From: Desulfallas sp. Bu1-1
GTDB taxonomy: Bacteria > Bacillota > Desulfotomaculia > Desulfotomaculales > Desulfallaceae
Direction: 5' to 3'
DNA: 64,000 bases
Assembly: GCF_015594625.1 (NCBI RefSeq)
Contig: NZ_JADNRQ010000012.1
Location: 18,580 to 82,579 of the forward strand
Part shown: positions 25,996-34,602 of the stretch, in pieces
Numbering within the stretch: position 1 is the first letter of the stretch
How the letters are laid out: the number at the start of each line of letters is the position of its first letter
Translations under genes and position numbers: made by a program
Notes under the pieces: model-generated
Database searches by the model: none
What the model was told of the DNA's origin: nothing
What the model saw: only the letters and a program-made list of their open reading frames with translations

Positions 25996-27975
25996 TTAGG
26001 TTGCGCTTTTGCTCAAGCTTATTTTTTTATTTAAAGATATTTTCTGGGTAAAGTAAACCGCAAGGAGCAGGCCGATGCCGATAATGTCCGTTACCAGGCC
26101 GTACTTAACCAGTGCAAAGGCTGACAAAACCAGCATGAGCCTTTGTAATATATTAGTTTGGTCGAGCAGGTAACCTTGAATGGCGCCCGCGAAAGCTATG
26201 CAGCCCAGGAGGGCCGTGGTGACGCCGTGAATAATCGTTAAAGGCTCGCCCTGCAGCAGCAAGGTATGGTTATAGATAAACATGTAGGGGACGATGAAGC
26301 CCCCCAGGCCAATTAAGCAGGCGGTAATAGCCGTTTGATTTGGTTTGGCCCCCGCAATTCCCGCCGTAATGTAAGCTGTGATGGCCACGGGCGGTGTAAT
26401 TCCGGAAACGATACCAAAATAAAACACAAACAAGTGTGCTGCAATAGGGAGAACACCTTGGTTTTCTAAAGCGGGCACTGCGAGCACGGCTAGGATCACG
26501 TAGGCTGATACAGTCGGCATGCCCATCCCTAAGATAATGGAAGCCAGCATGATGAGCAGTAATAAAGGTAGCAGCTCTCCTCCCGATAGTTCAATGGCGA
26601 AGCGGGAAAACCGGATCCCCAACCCGGTTAAAATCACCGAACCCACAATGATGCCGGCGGCAGCACAGGCGCATGCCACCGTTACGGTATTACGTACGCC
26701 CTGTTCCAGGGCGGCTAATATGCTCAACCAGTTCATGCGGGTATACCTGCTCAACAAGCTCAAGGCATATGTGATAATAATTGCCCAGAAGCCTGACATC
26801 ATGGGGCTGTAGCCTTTGACCATCAGGGTCACGATTAGAATTAGGGGCAGGGTCATATAACCCTGTTTTTGCAATATATTCCAGAAGTTGGGTAGCTGTT
26901 CCTTGGGTATTCCCTGAAGGTTTCTTTTGCGGGCCTGTAAATAAATTACTATTCCCGCGGTCAGAAAATAGAAAATGGCGGGCACCAGCGCATAGCCGGC
27001 AATCTTAATGTAAGGGATGCCGGTATATTCAGCCATGATGAACGCTGAAGCCCCCATAATGGGCGGCATGATTTGACCGCCTTGAGAGGCCACGGCCTCG
27101 ACCGCACCCGCGAAGTGGGGTTTGTAGCCGATTTTTTTCATCATGGGGATGGTAAAAGAACCCGTCATGGTGGCATTGGCCGCACCGTTTCCGGTGATGG
27201 TGGCCATCAACGCGCTGGCCGATACCGCGGCCAGTGCCGGGCCGCCTCTTTTACCGCCGGTCAGGGAAAAAGCAAGGTCGATGAAGAACTGTCCCACTCC
27301 TGTCTTGAGCAAGAAAGCGCAGAAGATTAAAAACAGGATCAACACTGTAGAACTGACATAGATTGGGTCGGAAAAAATGCCCTGGGTGGAAATAAACATG
27401 GTGTCGATCATTTTTGAGTAGCGAAAACCGGAGTGCCCCAAAAGGCCGGGAAACCATGGCCCGATAAAAATGTACAGGCACATAAAAGCAGTCAATATGG
27501 CCATGGCGGGCCCTGTGCAGCGCCTGACCGCTTCAATGATCAACAGGATCAGGAGTGTTCCCACAATGATGTCGTTTTGGCTTGGAGAACCGGTCCGGTA
27601 AAGGATTTCGGGAAATTGAAAAACCATATACAGCGTAACAAGCACGCTCAGACCAAACGGCACGCCGTCCAAAAGGGGGTGCATTTTACCTGATTTTTTA
27701 TAGCTGGGCAAGCAAGGGAACCAGGCGTAAGCCAGAATCAAGATTACCCCGACGTGTATGGACCTATGCTGCCAGGAGGGCAATGTACCGAAACCCGCCC
27801 AGTAAATACTCAAGGTTCCGTAACCAATGGCTACGGCGGCGATAAAGAACCGCCAGTATTTTGCTATAGCGGTAAGACTTTTATCTTTGAAAAATTGTTC
27901 AATATAGGAGTTGCTGGATTCTTCAATTCTAGTGTTCACAAAATTTGGATCTCTTTGTTTTGCTTCTTCCGTCAT
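25996..27975 (-). CDS. TRAP transporter 4TM/12TM fused permease (TAXI type)
   Basis: About 659 residues with some 16-18 hydrophobic segments. The small DctQ-like part is fused in front of the DctM-like part, as is standard for TAXI systems. Motifs GNGAANATMTGSFTIPMMKK, GGQIMPPIMGASAF and GMGMPTVSAYVIL are those of the DctM-like core. An in-frame TTG at 27984 is also possible; the ATG at 27975 was preferred although its distance to the GGGAG is long. One permease serves two receptors, encoded on either side. Confidence 0.92.
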   Translation of the reverse strand: MTEEAKQRDPNFVNTRIEESSNSYIEQFFKDKSLTAIAKYWRFFIAAVAIGYGTLSIYWAGFGTLPSWQHRSIHVGVILILAYAWFPCLPSYKKSGKMHPLLDGVPFGLSVLVTLYMVFQFPEILYRTGSPSQNDIIVGTLLILLIIEAVRRCTGPAMAILTAFMCLYIFIGPWFPGLLGHSGFRYSKMIDTMFISTQGIFSDPIYVSSTVLILFLIFCAFLLKTGVGQFFIDLAFSLTGGKRGGPALAAVSASALMATITGNGAANATMTGSFTIPMMKKIGYKPHFAGAVEAVASQGGQIMPPIMGASAFIMAEYTGIPYIKIAGYALVPAIFYFLTAGIVIYLQARKRNLQGIPKEQLPNFWNILQKQGYMTLPLILIVTLMVKGYSPMMSGFWAIIITYALSLLSRYTRMNWLSILAALEQGVRNTVTVACACAAAGIIVGSVILTGLGIRFSRFAIELSGGELLPLLLLIMLASIILGMGMPTVSAYVILAVLAVPALENQGVLPIAAHLFVFYFGIVSGITPPVAITAYITAGIAGAKPNQTAITACLIGLGGFIVPYMFIYNHTLLLQGEPLTIIHGVTTALLGCIAFAGAIQGYLLDQTNILQRLMLVLSAFALVKYGLVTDIIGIGLLLAVYFTQKISLNKKISLSKSAT

Positions 27976-28011
27976 AATCAGCAAATTCTCCCTTCAATAC
28001 TGGTCGGAGCT

Positions 28012-28034
28012 AAAAAAAGGGGGGTACGCCCCCT
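28012..28034 (-). terminator. Partial terminator after TAXI receptor 1
   Basis: Minus-strand reading gives GGGGG-CGTA-CCCCC followed by seven T. The stem begins at the stop codon of the receptor. It should reduce but not abolish permease transcription, a frequent pattern in receptor-permease operons. Confidence 0.7.
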
Positions 28035-29070
28035 ATTTAGCAACACCAATTTCCTTATAGTACCTCAGTGCACCGGGGTGGATCGTGCTGGGGTCGGGAA
28101 TGTTTTTGTATGCGCTTTCAGCATCCATCCACTTTCCTCTAGCAGGTTGTTCTTTTTTGATTCTGTCCACGTTTTCCCATAGAGATTTGGTTAGTTGATA
28201 AACATAATCGTCATCGAGGTTCTTATTGACAATAATTAAACCCATGGTGGTCAGGCACGGAACGTCTTCTTTTTGATTTTTATATGTGCCTGCGGGTATT
28301 TTCATGGAAACGTTGTAACCGTAGCCTTTTTCATCAATTTTTTTCAGAATGTCCTCGGGCAAGGGCAGCAGCCTGATCGGCTTGGTTGCGTCCACCTCCG
28401 AAAAGGCGACAACGTTGGGGGCGCCGCCGGCCACGCACACGTCCACGATTCCGTCTTTCAGCATGTTGGCACCGTCGGAGTACCCGCCGAAGGATATTTT
28501 ACCGCCGGCGGCTTTAATATCGTCATAAGTAATCCCGTAGGCTTCCAGGATGCGTTTGGTCGCCTGTTCGCTGGAAAAGCCGGGCTCGCCAGGGAACAGG
28601 TGTTTGCCCACAATGTCCTCGACGGATTTAATGGGGCTGCTTTCTAGCACCGCGATGTTCCACATGGTGGGGTAAATGGTTCCCAGGGCCATGACATTTT
28701 CCAGTTTATTGCCTTCAAATGCCCCTCTGCCCGCCAGAGCATCGGCAAAGTCCGAACTGAAGGTCAAACCGGTTACGGCATCAACTCCACCGTCAACCGC
28801 CTTTAAGTTACTAACACCGGCACCTTCAATAACGGAAACGTTCAGGCCGTCCATGTTCTCCATCCAGATATCGGTAATTAACACCGAAATTGGGTACCAG
28901 CCGGAACCAATGGGGCCGCTGGCGTGGACCGCCTGCATGGGGGAATTTTTCGCGTTGTCGCTTTTTCCTTCATTTTTGCTTTCACCGCCTTGGCCACCGC
29001 AGCCCGCCAGCAAGGCCATTATTAATAGCAACATCATTATCACAGGAATGCATGTCTTTCTTTTAAACAA
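28033..29070 (-). CDS. TAXI-family TRAP solute receptor, lipoprotein (copy 1)
   Basis: 345 residues with a hydrophobic signal ending in a lipobox (MALLAGC, about residue 24). The mature part has the HASGPIGSGWYPISV start and the SDGANMLKDGIVD segment shared with copy 2. It is the first gene of the minus-strand operon that follows the sigma-54 promoter at 29208-29223. The start is TTG with GGAGGAGG upstream. The two receptors differ most in the region between residues 85 and 130, so they may bind related but different acids. Confidence 0.9.
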   Translation of the reverse strand: MFKRKTCIPVIMMLLLIMALLAGCGGQGGESKNEGKSDNAKNSPMQAVHASGPIGSGWYPISVLITDIWMENMDGLNVSVIEGAGVSNLKAVDGGVDAVTGLTFSSDFADALAGRGAFEGNKLENVMALGTIYPTMWNIAVLESSPIKSVEDIVGKHLFPGEPGFSSEQATKRILEAYGITYDDIKAAGGKISFGGYSDGANMLKDGIVDVCVAGGAPNVVAFSEVDATKPIRLLPLPEDILKKIDEKGYGYNVSMKIPAGTYKNQKEDVPCLTTMGLIIVNKNLDDDYVYQLTKSLWENVDRIKKEQPARGKWMDAESAYKNIPDPSTIHPGALRYYKEIGVAK

Positions 29071-29207
29071 AACGTTTACCTCCTCCTTATACTTTCTTTT
29101 GCTTATGCGCCGATTGCTTAAAATTAAATTTTAGGAACGCTTAAACAGGTCACCACCTCTCCATTTAATTTTATATATTAAAAAATTTCTGATAAATATT
29201 ACTAATA

Positions 29208-29223
29208 TGCAAGAGTTATTCCA
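29208..29223 (-). promoter_or_regulatory. Sigma-54 promoter of the TAXI-TRAP operon
   Basis: On the minus strand TGGAATA-N4-TTGCA keeps the GG and GC elements at 12-base spacing. It lies about 140 bases before receptor copy 1 and downstream of the CBS-PAS activator gene. Confidence 0.7.
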
Positions 29224-29236
29224 AGGTGACTTTGTA

Positions 29237-29276
29237 ATTAACATCGGCCCAGATTTTTATCTGGGCCGATGTTAAT
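29237..29276. repeat. Perfect 18-bp inverted repeat with 4-base loop
   Basis: ATTAACATC...CCCAGAT (29237-29254) pairs without mismatch with 29259-29276 across a TTTT loop. It lies just upstream of the -24 box of the TAXI promoter and 190 bases after the activator gene. It may be the activator gene's terminator, an operator, or both. No other gene is visible in the 29071-29466 gap; its remainder is AT-rich. Confidence 0.75.
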
Positions 29277-29466
29277 ATGCATCACTTTTTGCTCACTTGC
29301 ATTAGTTCTTAACGGGAGAAAATACGATGAGAGCACTTAATGCAAGGTTTTGGAATTGCTTTTGGTTTTATATGAATTTTTTAAAAATTTAATATAAAAA
29401 ATTTATTTCGGGTTTAAAGCGATGCAAATCAGCATGGAAAAATGGATATATAAATCCGAAATCCAT

Positions 29467-31542
29467 TCAAGTGCTACCGTATTTTTGTATCTTTCTAACG
29501 ATAGTTGACTGGTTAACATCCAACGCCTTGGCGGCTTTATGGGTGCTGCCGCACTCTTTGATGGCCTTGTTGATGAGTTGCCTTTCAAGTTCGGCAATTG
29601 CCTTCTTCAAAGGGATTAGATTCTTTACTATAATCGGGTGGTTGATATTTGAATCTCTTTGAAACTGTAAATTTAAATCATCGAGGGTAACCTTTTTTCC
29701 GGGTGCGGTTACTAAAATTCTTTCCACCATGTTTTCAAGTTCTCTTACGTTTCCGGGCCAGTCGTAATCCAGGAAGTAATCAATAACCTCCTGGGATAAT
29801 TCTTTTTTAAAACCGTAAGCCTTGCAAAATTTTTGAACAAAAGTTTCCGTAAGGCTAACTATTTCGTCTTTTCGCTCTCTTAACGGGGGAATGGTGAGCG
29901 GGATAACGTTTAACCTGAAGAAGAGGTCTTCGCGAAACGTCCCTTTTTCCACCATTTCCCTTAAATTCTTATTTGTGGCCGCTAAAATGCGCACATTGAT
30001 TTGCCTGGGTTTATTACCGCCGATGCGGATAATCTCCTTATCCTGAATAACCCTTAAAAGTTTAACTTGCAACGAAAGTGGTAGATCACCAATTTCATCG
30101 AGAAGGATAGTCCCGTTGTTGGCCATTTCGAACATACCGATGTGTCCTTTTTTACTAGCCCCGGTAAAGGCGCCGGGCTCATAGCCGAATAATTCCGATT
30201 CAAGTAGACTTTCAGGTATGGCGCCACAGTTTACTTTAATAAAGGGGTATTGACTTCTTTTGCTGTTTTCATGGATTAATTGAGCCAGTACTCCTTTCCC
30301 CACTCCGGATTCCCCGAGGATAAGAACTGTCGAATCCACTTGCGCTACTCTCAGGGCCAGGTCCAGTAATCGTCTCATGGGCAGTGATTGTATAACCAGG
30401 CCTTTTGTTTTTAATAATTTCTTTTCCAGGTCAGTGACCTGGGTGTGGTAGCGGCGGGTGAGTTCCTGGCTTTTGGCCAGTTGAAGGCGTAAGCTGTTTA
30501 ATTCAGTTAAATCCCTGATATTAATCACAATTCTAATTAAATTTCCTTCGTTATCCAATACCGGAGATCCTGTAAGTAATAACTGGTTATGGCCGGTATT
30601 GATGGTGCTGTTAACAATGCCTTTATGGGCAATAACACTGGCAATAAGTTCCTTTTGTAACCCGTTAAGTCTGGCGCTATCCGGTACTTTTACTAAAGTG
30701 TCATTATTTCCGCCGATCAGGCGCCAGTAAGCTCTATTAGCGCGCAGGATAATGCCCGCGGAGTTGGCGATTAAAATACCATCGTATGATGCTTCAATTA
30801 AAGCTTCCAGTTCTTTATTCAGCTGCTGGAAAGCTTTTAACTTGTGGGAGATTGAATCAAGTTCGTCTATGCTCTGAAAAACACTGACGGCGCCGATTAT
30901 TTTCTGGTTTTCAATAATAGGTGTACGATGAGCGATGAAAGTTTTTTCGGAATCGAAATATTTAGTGGTGTACTCATAGTTTAGTTGAGGTTTACCGGTC
31001 TTTAGCACGTATAAAAGGCCTTTGGTGTTCATGATGCGGGAACAGTGACGCCCAATGGATGTAGATCTTTTAGTGCGTAAAATTTTTTCCGCGGCTTTAT
31101 TTAAGAAGGTGACGTTTTCATTAGCATCAATGGAAACAATGGCGTAGTGGGATGAGTCCAGGGTATTTAAAAGGGTTTTGTTTTGCGCTGCCAAATAATC
31201 GCACATGTACTGTTTTACCTGAGTTTTGGTTATTACTCCCCGTATTTTTCTCTTGTAGACGACGAAAACATCATAGTTGGTATTTTGATAAAGTTTTTCA
31301 ACCGGGATGCTGTCTTTAATTAATTTTGCCCTGACCAAAAAGTTGTCTATAGGCGCATCTTCATTAAACTGCTGGTTGAGGATTAAAGATTCAAGGGTAA
31401 CCGCGCCAATTAGCTCATTGTCATCATTTATTACCGGAACCGCGTTGATCTGCAGTTCCCTTAGCAATTGCACTGCTGATGCAGCCGGTACACCGTTATG
31501 AAGGGGGGTTTCGCAATGTTGCATTATATCTTTTGCTTGCAT
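29467..31542 (-). CDS. Sigma-54-dependent transcriptional activator with CBS and PAS domains
   Basis: 691 residues: two CBS motifs (about 1-115), PAS domain 1 (about 125-235), a second PAS-like region (about 250-360), an AAA+ domain with Walker A GESGVGKG and the sigma-54-contacting GAFTGA loop, and a C-terminal Fis-type helix-turn-helix (STHKAAKALDVNQSTIVRKI). The CBS pair could bind an adenine-containing ligand and the PAS domains a small molecule or redox cue. ATG 31542 was chosen because GGGAGGTG lies 6 bases before it; 12 extra codons upstream lack a ribosome site. It probably controls the flanking SDR and TAXI operons. Confidence 0.92.
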   Translation of the reverse strand: MQAKDIMQHCETPLHNGVPAASAVQLLRELQINAVPVINDDNELIGAVTLESLILNQQFNEDAPIDNFLVRAKLIKDSIPVEKLYQNTNYDVFVVYKRKIRGVITKTQVKQYMCDYLAAQNKTLLNTLDSSHYAIVSIDANENVTFLNKAAEKILRTKRSTSIGRHCSRIMNTKGLLYVLKTGKPQLNYEYTTKYFDSEKTFIAHRTPIIENQKIIGAVSVFQSIDELDSISHKLKAFQQLNKELEALIEASYDGILIANSAGIILRANRAYWRLIGGNNDTLVKVPDSARLNGLQKELIASVIAHKGIVNSTINTGHNQLLLTGSPVLDNEGNLIRIVINIRDLTELNSLRLQLAKSQELTRRYHTQVTDLEKKLLKTKGLVIQSLPMRRLLDLALRVAQVDSTVLILGESGVGKGVLAQLIHENSKRSQYPFIKVNCGAIPESLLESELFGYEPGAFTGASKKGHIGMFEMANNGTILLDEIGDLPLSLQVKLLRVIQDKEIIRIGGNKPRQINVRILAATNKNLREMVEKGTFREDLFFRLNVIPLTIPPLRERKDEIVSLTETFVQKFCKAYGFKKELSQEVIDYFLDYDWPGNVRELENMVERILVTAPGKKVTLDDLNLQFQRDSNINHPIIVKNLIPLKKAIAELERQLINKAIKECGSTHKAAKALDVNQSTIVRKIQKYGST

Positions 31543-31602
31543 TAGATACACCTCCCAACAATCAAATGCATTTCCCAAAAACTATAAGGAAGGTTATAAA
31601 CT

Positions 31603-31623
31603 ATTTCTATATAATTTAGAAAT
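31603..31623. promoter_or_regulatory. Inverted repeat upstream of the SDR operon, possible activator site
   Basis: ATTTCTA-N7-TAGAAAT is perfect and lies 27 bases upstream of the -24 box at 31650, between the activator gene and the SDR operon. AT-rich, so chance cannot be excluded. Confidence 0.35.
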
Positions 31624-31649
31624 ATCCTTCAATTCTTATTTTTGTTTAT

Positions 31650-31665
31650 TGGCATAACATTTGTA
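31650..31665 (+). promoter_or_regulatory. Probable sigma-54 promoter of the SDR-LUD-IOR operon (variant -12)
   Basis: TGGCATA-N4-TTGTA matches the -24 box fully and the spacing exactly, but the -12 GC is GT. It is 40-55 bases before the SDR start and directly downstream of a divergent sigma-54 activator gene, which raises its likelihood. Confidence 0.6.
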
Positions 31666-31706
31666 TTCATAAACTCTAAAAATTATTGTAAGGAGACGTA
31701 GGAAAT

Positions 31707-32462
31707 ATGTTGCGTACTGAAGATTTAATAGGAAAAACCGCTTTGATCACCGGCGGGAGCAAAGGGATAGGAAAAGCCATAGCCATGCTCCTGGCCGGGG
31801 CCGGGTGCAGTGTCGCCATTGCCAGCCGAAATTTGGATGAAGTGAGCGAAGTTGCCCGGCAGATTCGGGAACAGGGTGGCAACGCTCTGGCCCTGCGCAC
31901 TGATGTAACTCAAAAAAAGGATGTTGTTGCAATGGTGGAGGAGGTCATAAGGGAATTCTCCAGGATCGATGTTTTAATCAACAATGCCGGCACCAATATC
32001 AGAAAACCCTTACTGGAGTTGACCGAGGATGAATGGGATATTGTTATGGGAACAAATTTGAAGGGCGTTTTTCTCGTCGGGCAGCAGGTGGGCCAATTTA
32101 TGGTTCGGCAAAAAAAGGGTAAAATCATCAACGTTGCTTCGGTGGCGGGTGTCAGGGGAAGGCCCAACCTGGGAGCCTATTGTGCTTCGAAAGGGGGGGT
32201 GATTCAGTTGACCAAGGTGATGGCGTTGGAGTGGGCAGAACATAATGTCCAGGTCAATGCTATTGCTCCCACGTATATCGAGACGCCTTTGACCAGCGAG
32301 TACCTGAAGCAGGTCAAAGACCAGGTGTTGAAGCGAATACCCGTTGGGCGTTTAGGGACAACGGAAGATCTGGAAGGTGTTGTTTTATTGCTGTCCACCA
32401 GGGCGTCGGATTTTATAACCGGGCAAACCTTTTTTATTGATGGAGGGGGTACCGCGTTTTAA
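31707..32462 (+). CDS. Short-chain dehydrogenase/reductase
   Basis: 251 residues of the classical SDR family: GGSKGIGKA cofactor motif, NNAG, the catalytic serine in NVASVAGV, YCASKGG with catalytic Tyr and Lys, and the C-terminal FFIDGGGTAF. It oxidises or reduces a hydroxyl/keto group with NAD(P). An AAGGAGA ribosome site precedes the ATG. It is followed after 2 bases by the LUD/Fe-S fusion gene. The arrangement with 2-keto-acid oxidoreductase genes suggests that it feeds a keto acid into them, but the substrate is not determinable. Confidence 0.9.
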   Translation: MLRTEDLIGKTALITGGSKGIGKAIAMLLAGAGCSVAIASRNLDEVSEVARQIREQGGNALALRTDVTQKKDVVAMVEEVIREFSRIDVLINNAGTNIRKPLLELTEDEWDIVMGTNLKGVFLVGQQVGQFMVRQKKGKIINVASVAGVRGRPNLGAYCASKGGVIQLTKVMALEWAEHNVQVNAIAPTYIETPLTSEYLKQVKDQVLKRIPVGRLGTTEDLEGVVLLLSTRASDFITGQTFFIDGGGTAF

Positions 32463-32464
32463 AC

Positions 32465-34585
32465 ATGCAGTTAAACATGAATAAAGAGTTGCATCAACAA
32501 ATTAAACTGGCCCTGCAGGACAAAAAGACGGCTGATGTGAGGCATCGCGTATTCTCTCTGCGCCGGCCCAAGGTCAATGCTTTTCGCGCCAACCACCCCG
32601 AAATGGAAGTTAAATTACAGCGCATCAAGAAAGAAGCACTAGGTAATTTGGCCGCCTACACCGCCCGGGCGGTTCAGCAAATGAAACACAATGGTTTTAG
32701 GGTTTTCGAGGCCAAATCAACAGAGGATGCCTTGCGTTACATAGATGGTATCATCACTGACAAAGTGGTGGTAAAATCAAAAAGCAATGCCGTCAAGGAA
32801 ATCAAACTCATCGAACACCTGCAGAAAAAGGGTTTGGAAGTGGTGGAAACGGACCTTGGGGATCGCATTTGCCAGTTGGGGAACGTTAACGCGGCTCATC
32901 CCCTGGGACCGGCGGTGCATTTACCCGTGGAAAGGGTGGCCGAAATATTCAGTAACTACGCGGGGGAGAAATTAAAACCCGACCCCCATGAATTGGTGCG
33001 CTGGGCCAGGGAGAGTCTGAGGGACACATTGATCAGGGCGAGGGTTGCCATTACGGGGGCCAACGCTATTGCGGCTGATACGGGGTCCATTGTATTGACG
33101 GAAAACGAGGGTAACATTCGCATGGCGGTAAGCGTCCCCCGGGTATTAGTAGTAGTGGCGGGAATAGAAAAGATTGTACCAAGCCTGGAAAATTGTCTGG
33201 ACGTCGTAAGGTGTGCCGCGGGTTTCGGGGTTGGGCAGGAAATCGGAACTTACATTTCCGTTGTATCAGGCCTGGCAGATGATGGTAAATCATTATTACA
33301 CCCCCATGGTCCTCAGGAAGTGCATGTGGTGCTGCTTCGGAAAGGACGGTGGGAAATTCTCGGTACTCCGCTGGAAAAAATTTTACATTGCATTAACTGT
33401 GGGCATTGTTTAAGGGTTTGTCCGGTTTTTAATGAACTGGGGGAGCAATACGGTAAACCTTTTTTTGGTGGGATCGGTGTTCTGAAAGTGGCCGCCTTGG
33501 GAAACCTGGATGAAGCCTACTTGTCGGGTCTCGACCTGTGCATGGGCTGCAGGCGTTGCACGGAGGTGTGCCCCGCGGGTATTCCCACGCCTGATTTAAT
33601 TGCCCGTGTTCGCGAGCGGTGGGTAAAGCAACATGGTTTAAAGGGGGTAAAAAAATACCTGGTGAGGGGCCTGAAACGGTTGCCGCCCTTAAAAAGAAAA
33701 TTGATTTTCAGCAGTCAATGGTTATACAGTGTAAAAAACGGTCGTTTTCGCAAGGCTAGAATCAAGGTTAAAGGGAGAGTTATTATACCCGGTTTGGCAA
33801 AAAAGAGCCTGACGCAGATTTACCGGGAGAGTAAAAAAGATAACAAGATTGGCGGGCGGAACAGGGTTTTGTATTTCCCCGGCTGCATGCACAATCACTT
33901 TTTAGTTGAAGTGGGAACGGCAACAATTGAATTGCTGCAAAAAACCGGTTGTGAAGTTATTCTTCCCCGGGAACAGGTGTGCTGTGGTTATCCCGCCATA
34001 GCGGCGGGCAACCTGGCGGCGGCCCGGGAAATGGCTGCAAGGAATCTATCCATCTTTAAGGAGGCGGGCTGCCCGGTCGTATTGATCGACTGTCCGACGT
34101 GTCAAACCGGCCTGGCACATTACCCACACTTGTTTGAGCGGGAGGCGTCGGGATGGCTGGAGACGAGCCTCATGCTGGTGGAAAAATTGCAGTACCTTTC
34201 CACTTACCTGGCTGGTTGCCTGGATAAGCTTGGACCGCTTTCAATGCCGGGATTATCGGTATCATATCACCGCCCCTGCCATCTTAAAGGCATGGATGTG
34301 AGTGCGGATGGGCATATTTTAAGCAGCATTGGGGACTTGACTCTTTACCCGGCTGGAGAGGCGGCCTGCTGCGGGTTTGGAGGTATTTTTAGTTTGGATT
34401 TTTATCAACTGTCCGCAATTATTCGCCGGCGGAGGGTTAGGGATCTTTTGGGGGGTGGCCCGGAGATTATTGTCACCTCCTGTCCCGGATGCCTTTATCA
34501 CCTATCCGAGGGGATATACGAGCAGGGTGGGGATACCAAAGTTTTTCATATCGCCGAATTAATAAGAAGAGCAGTTAATATTTAA
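32465..34585 (+). CDS. LUD - ferredoxin - CCG fusion protein (LutB plus LutA-like)
   Basis: 706 residues: LUD domain (about 60-300), two [4Fe-4S] motifs (Cys309-312-315-319 and Cys359-362-365-369), then a region with two cysteine-rich CCG elements (CCGYPAIAAG and CCGFGG) of the LutA/HdrB/GlpC type. It combines LutB and LutA functions of the L-lactate oxidation complex in one chain. It probably oxidises a 2-hydroxy acid or serves as electron sink for the SDR or the downstream IorAB. It is placed between the SDR and iorA. The order LUD, ferredoxin, CCG is unbroken by frameshifts. Confidence 0.85.
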   Translation: MQLNMNKELHQQIKLALQDKKTADVRHRVFSLRRPKVNAFRANHPEMEVKLQRIKKEALGNLAAYTARAVQQMKHNGFRVFEAKSTEDALRYIDGIITDKVVVKSKSNAVKEIKLIEHLQKKGLEVVETDLGDRICQLGNVNAAHPLGPAVHLPVERVAEIFSNYAGEKLKPDPHELVRWARESLRDTLIRARVAITGANAIAADTGSIVLTENEGNIRMAVSVPRVLVVVAGIEKIVPSLENCLDVVRCAAGFGVGQEIGTYISVVSGLADDGKSLLHPHGPQEVHVVLLRKGRWEILGTPLEKILHCINCGHCLRVCPVFNELGEQYGKPFFGGIGVLKVAALGNLDEAYLSGLDLCMGCRRCTEVCPAGIPTPDLIARVRERWVKQHGLKGVKKYLVRGLKRLPPLKRKLIFSSQWLYSVKNGRFRKARIKVKGRVIIPGLAKKSLTQIYRESKKDNKIGGRNRVLYFPGCMHNHFLVEVGTATIELLQKTGCEVILPREQVCCGYPAIAAGNLAAAREMAARNLSIFKEAGCPVVLIDCPTCQTGLAHYPHLFEREASGWLETSLMLVEKLQYLSTYLAGCLDKLGPLSMPGLSVSYHRPCHLKGMDVSADGHILSSIGDLTLYPAGEAACCGFGGIFSLDFYQLSAIIRRRRVRDLLGGGPEIIVTSCPGCLYHLSEGIYEQGGDTKVFHIAELIRRAVNI

Positions 34586-34602
34586 ATGGTGGGGTGAGGA
34601 CA

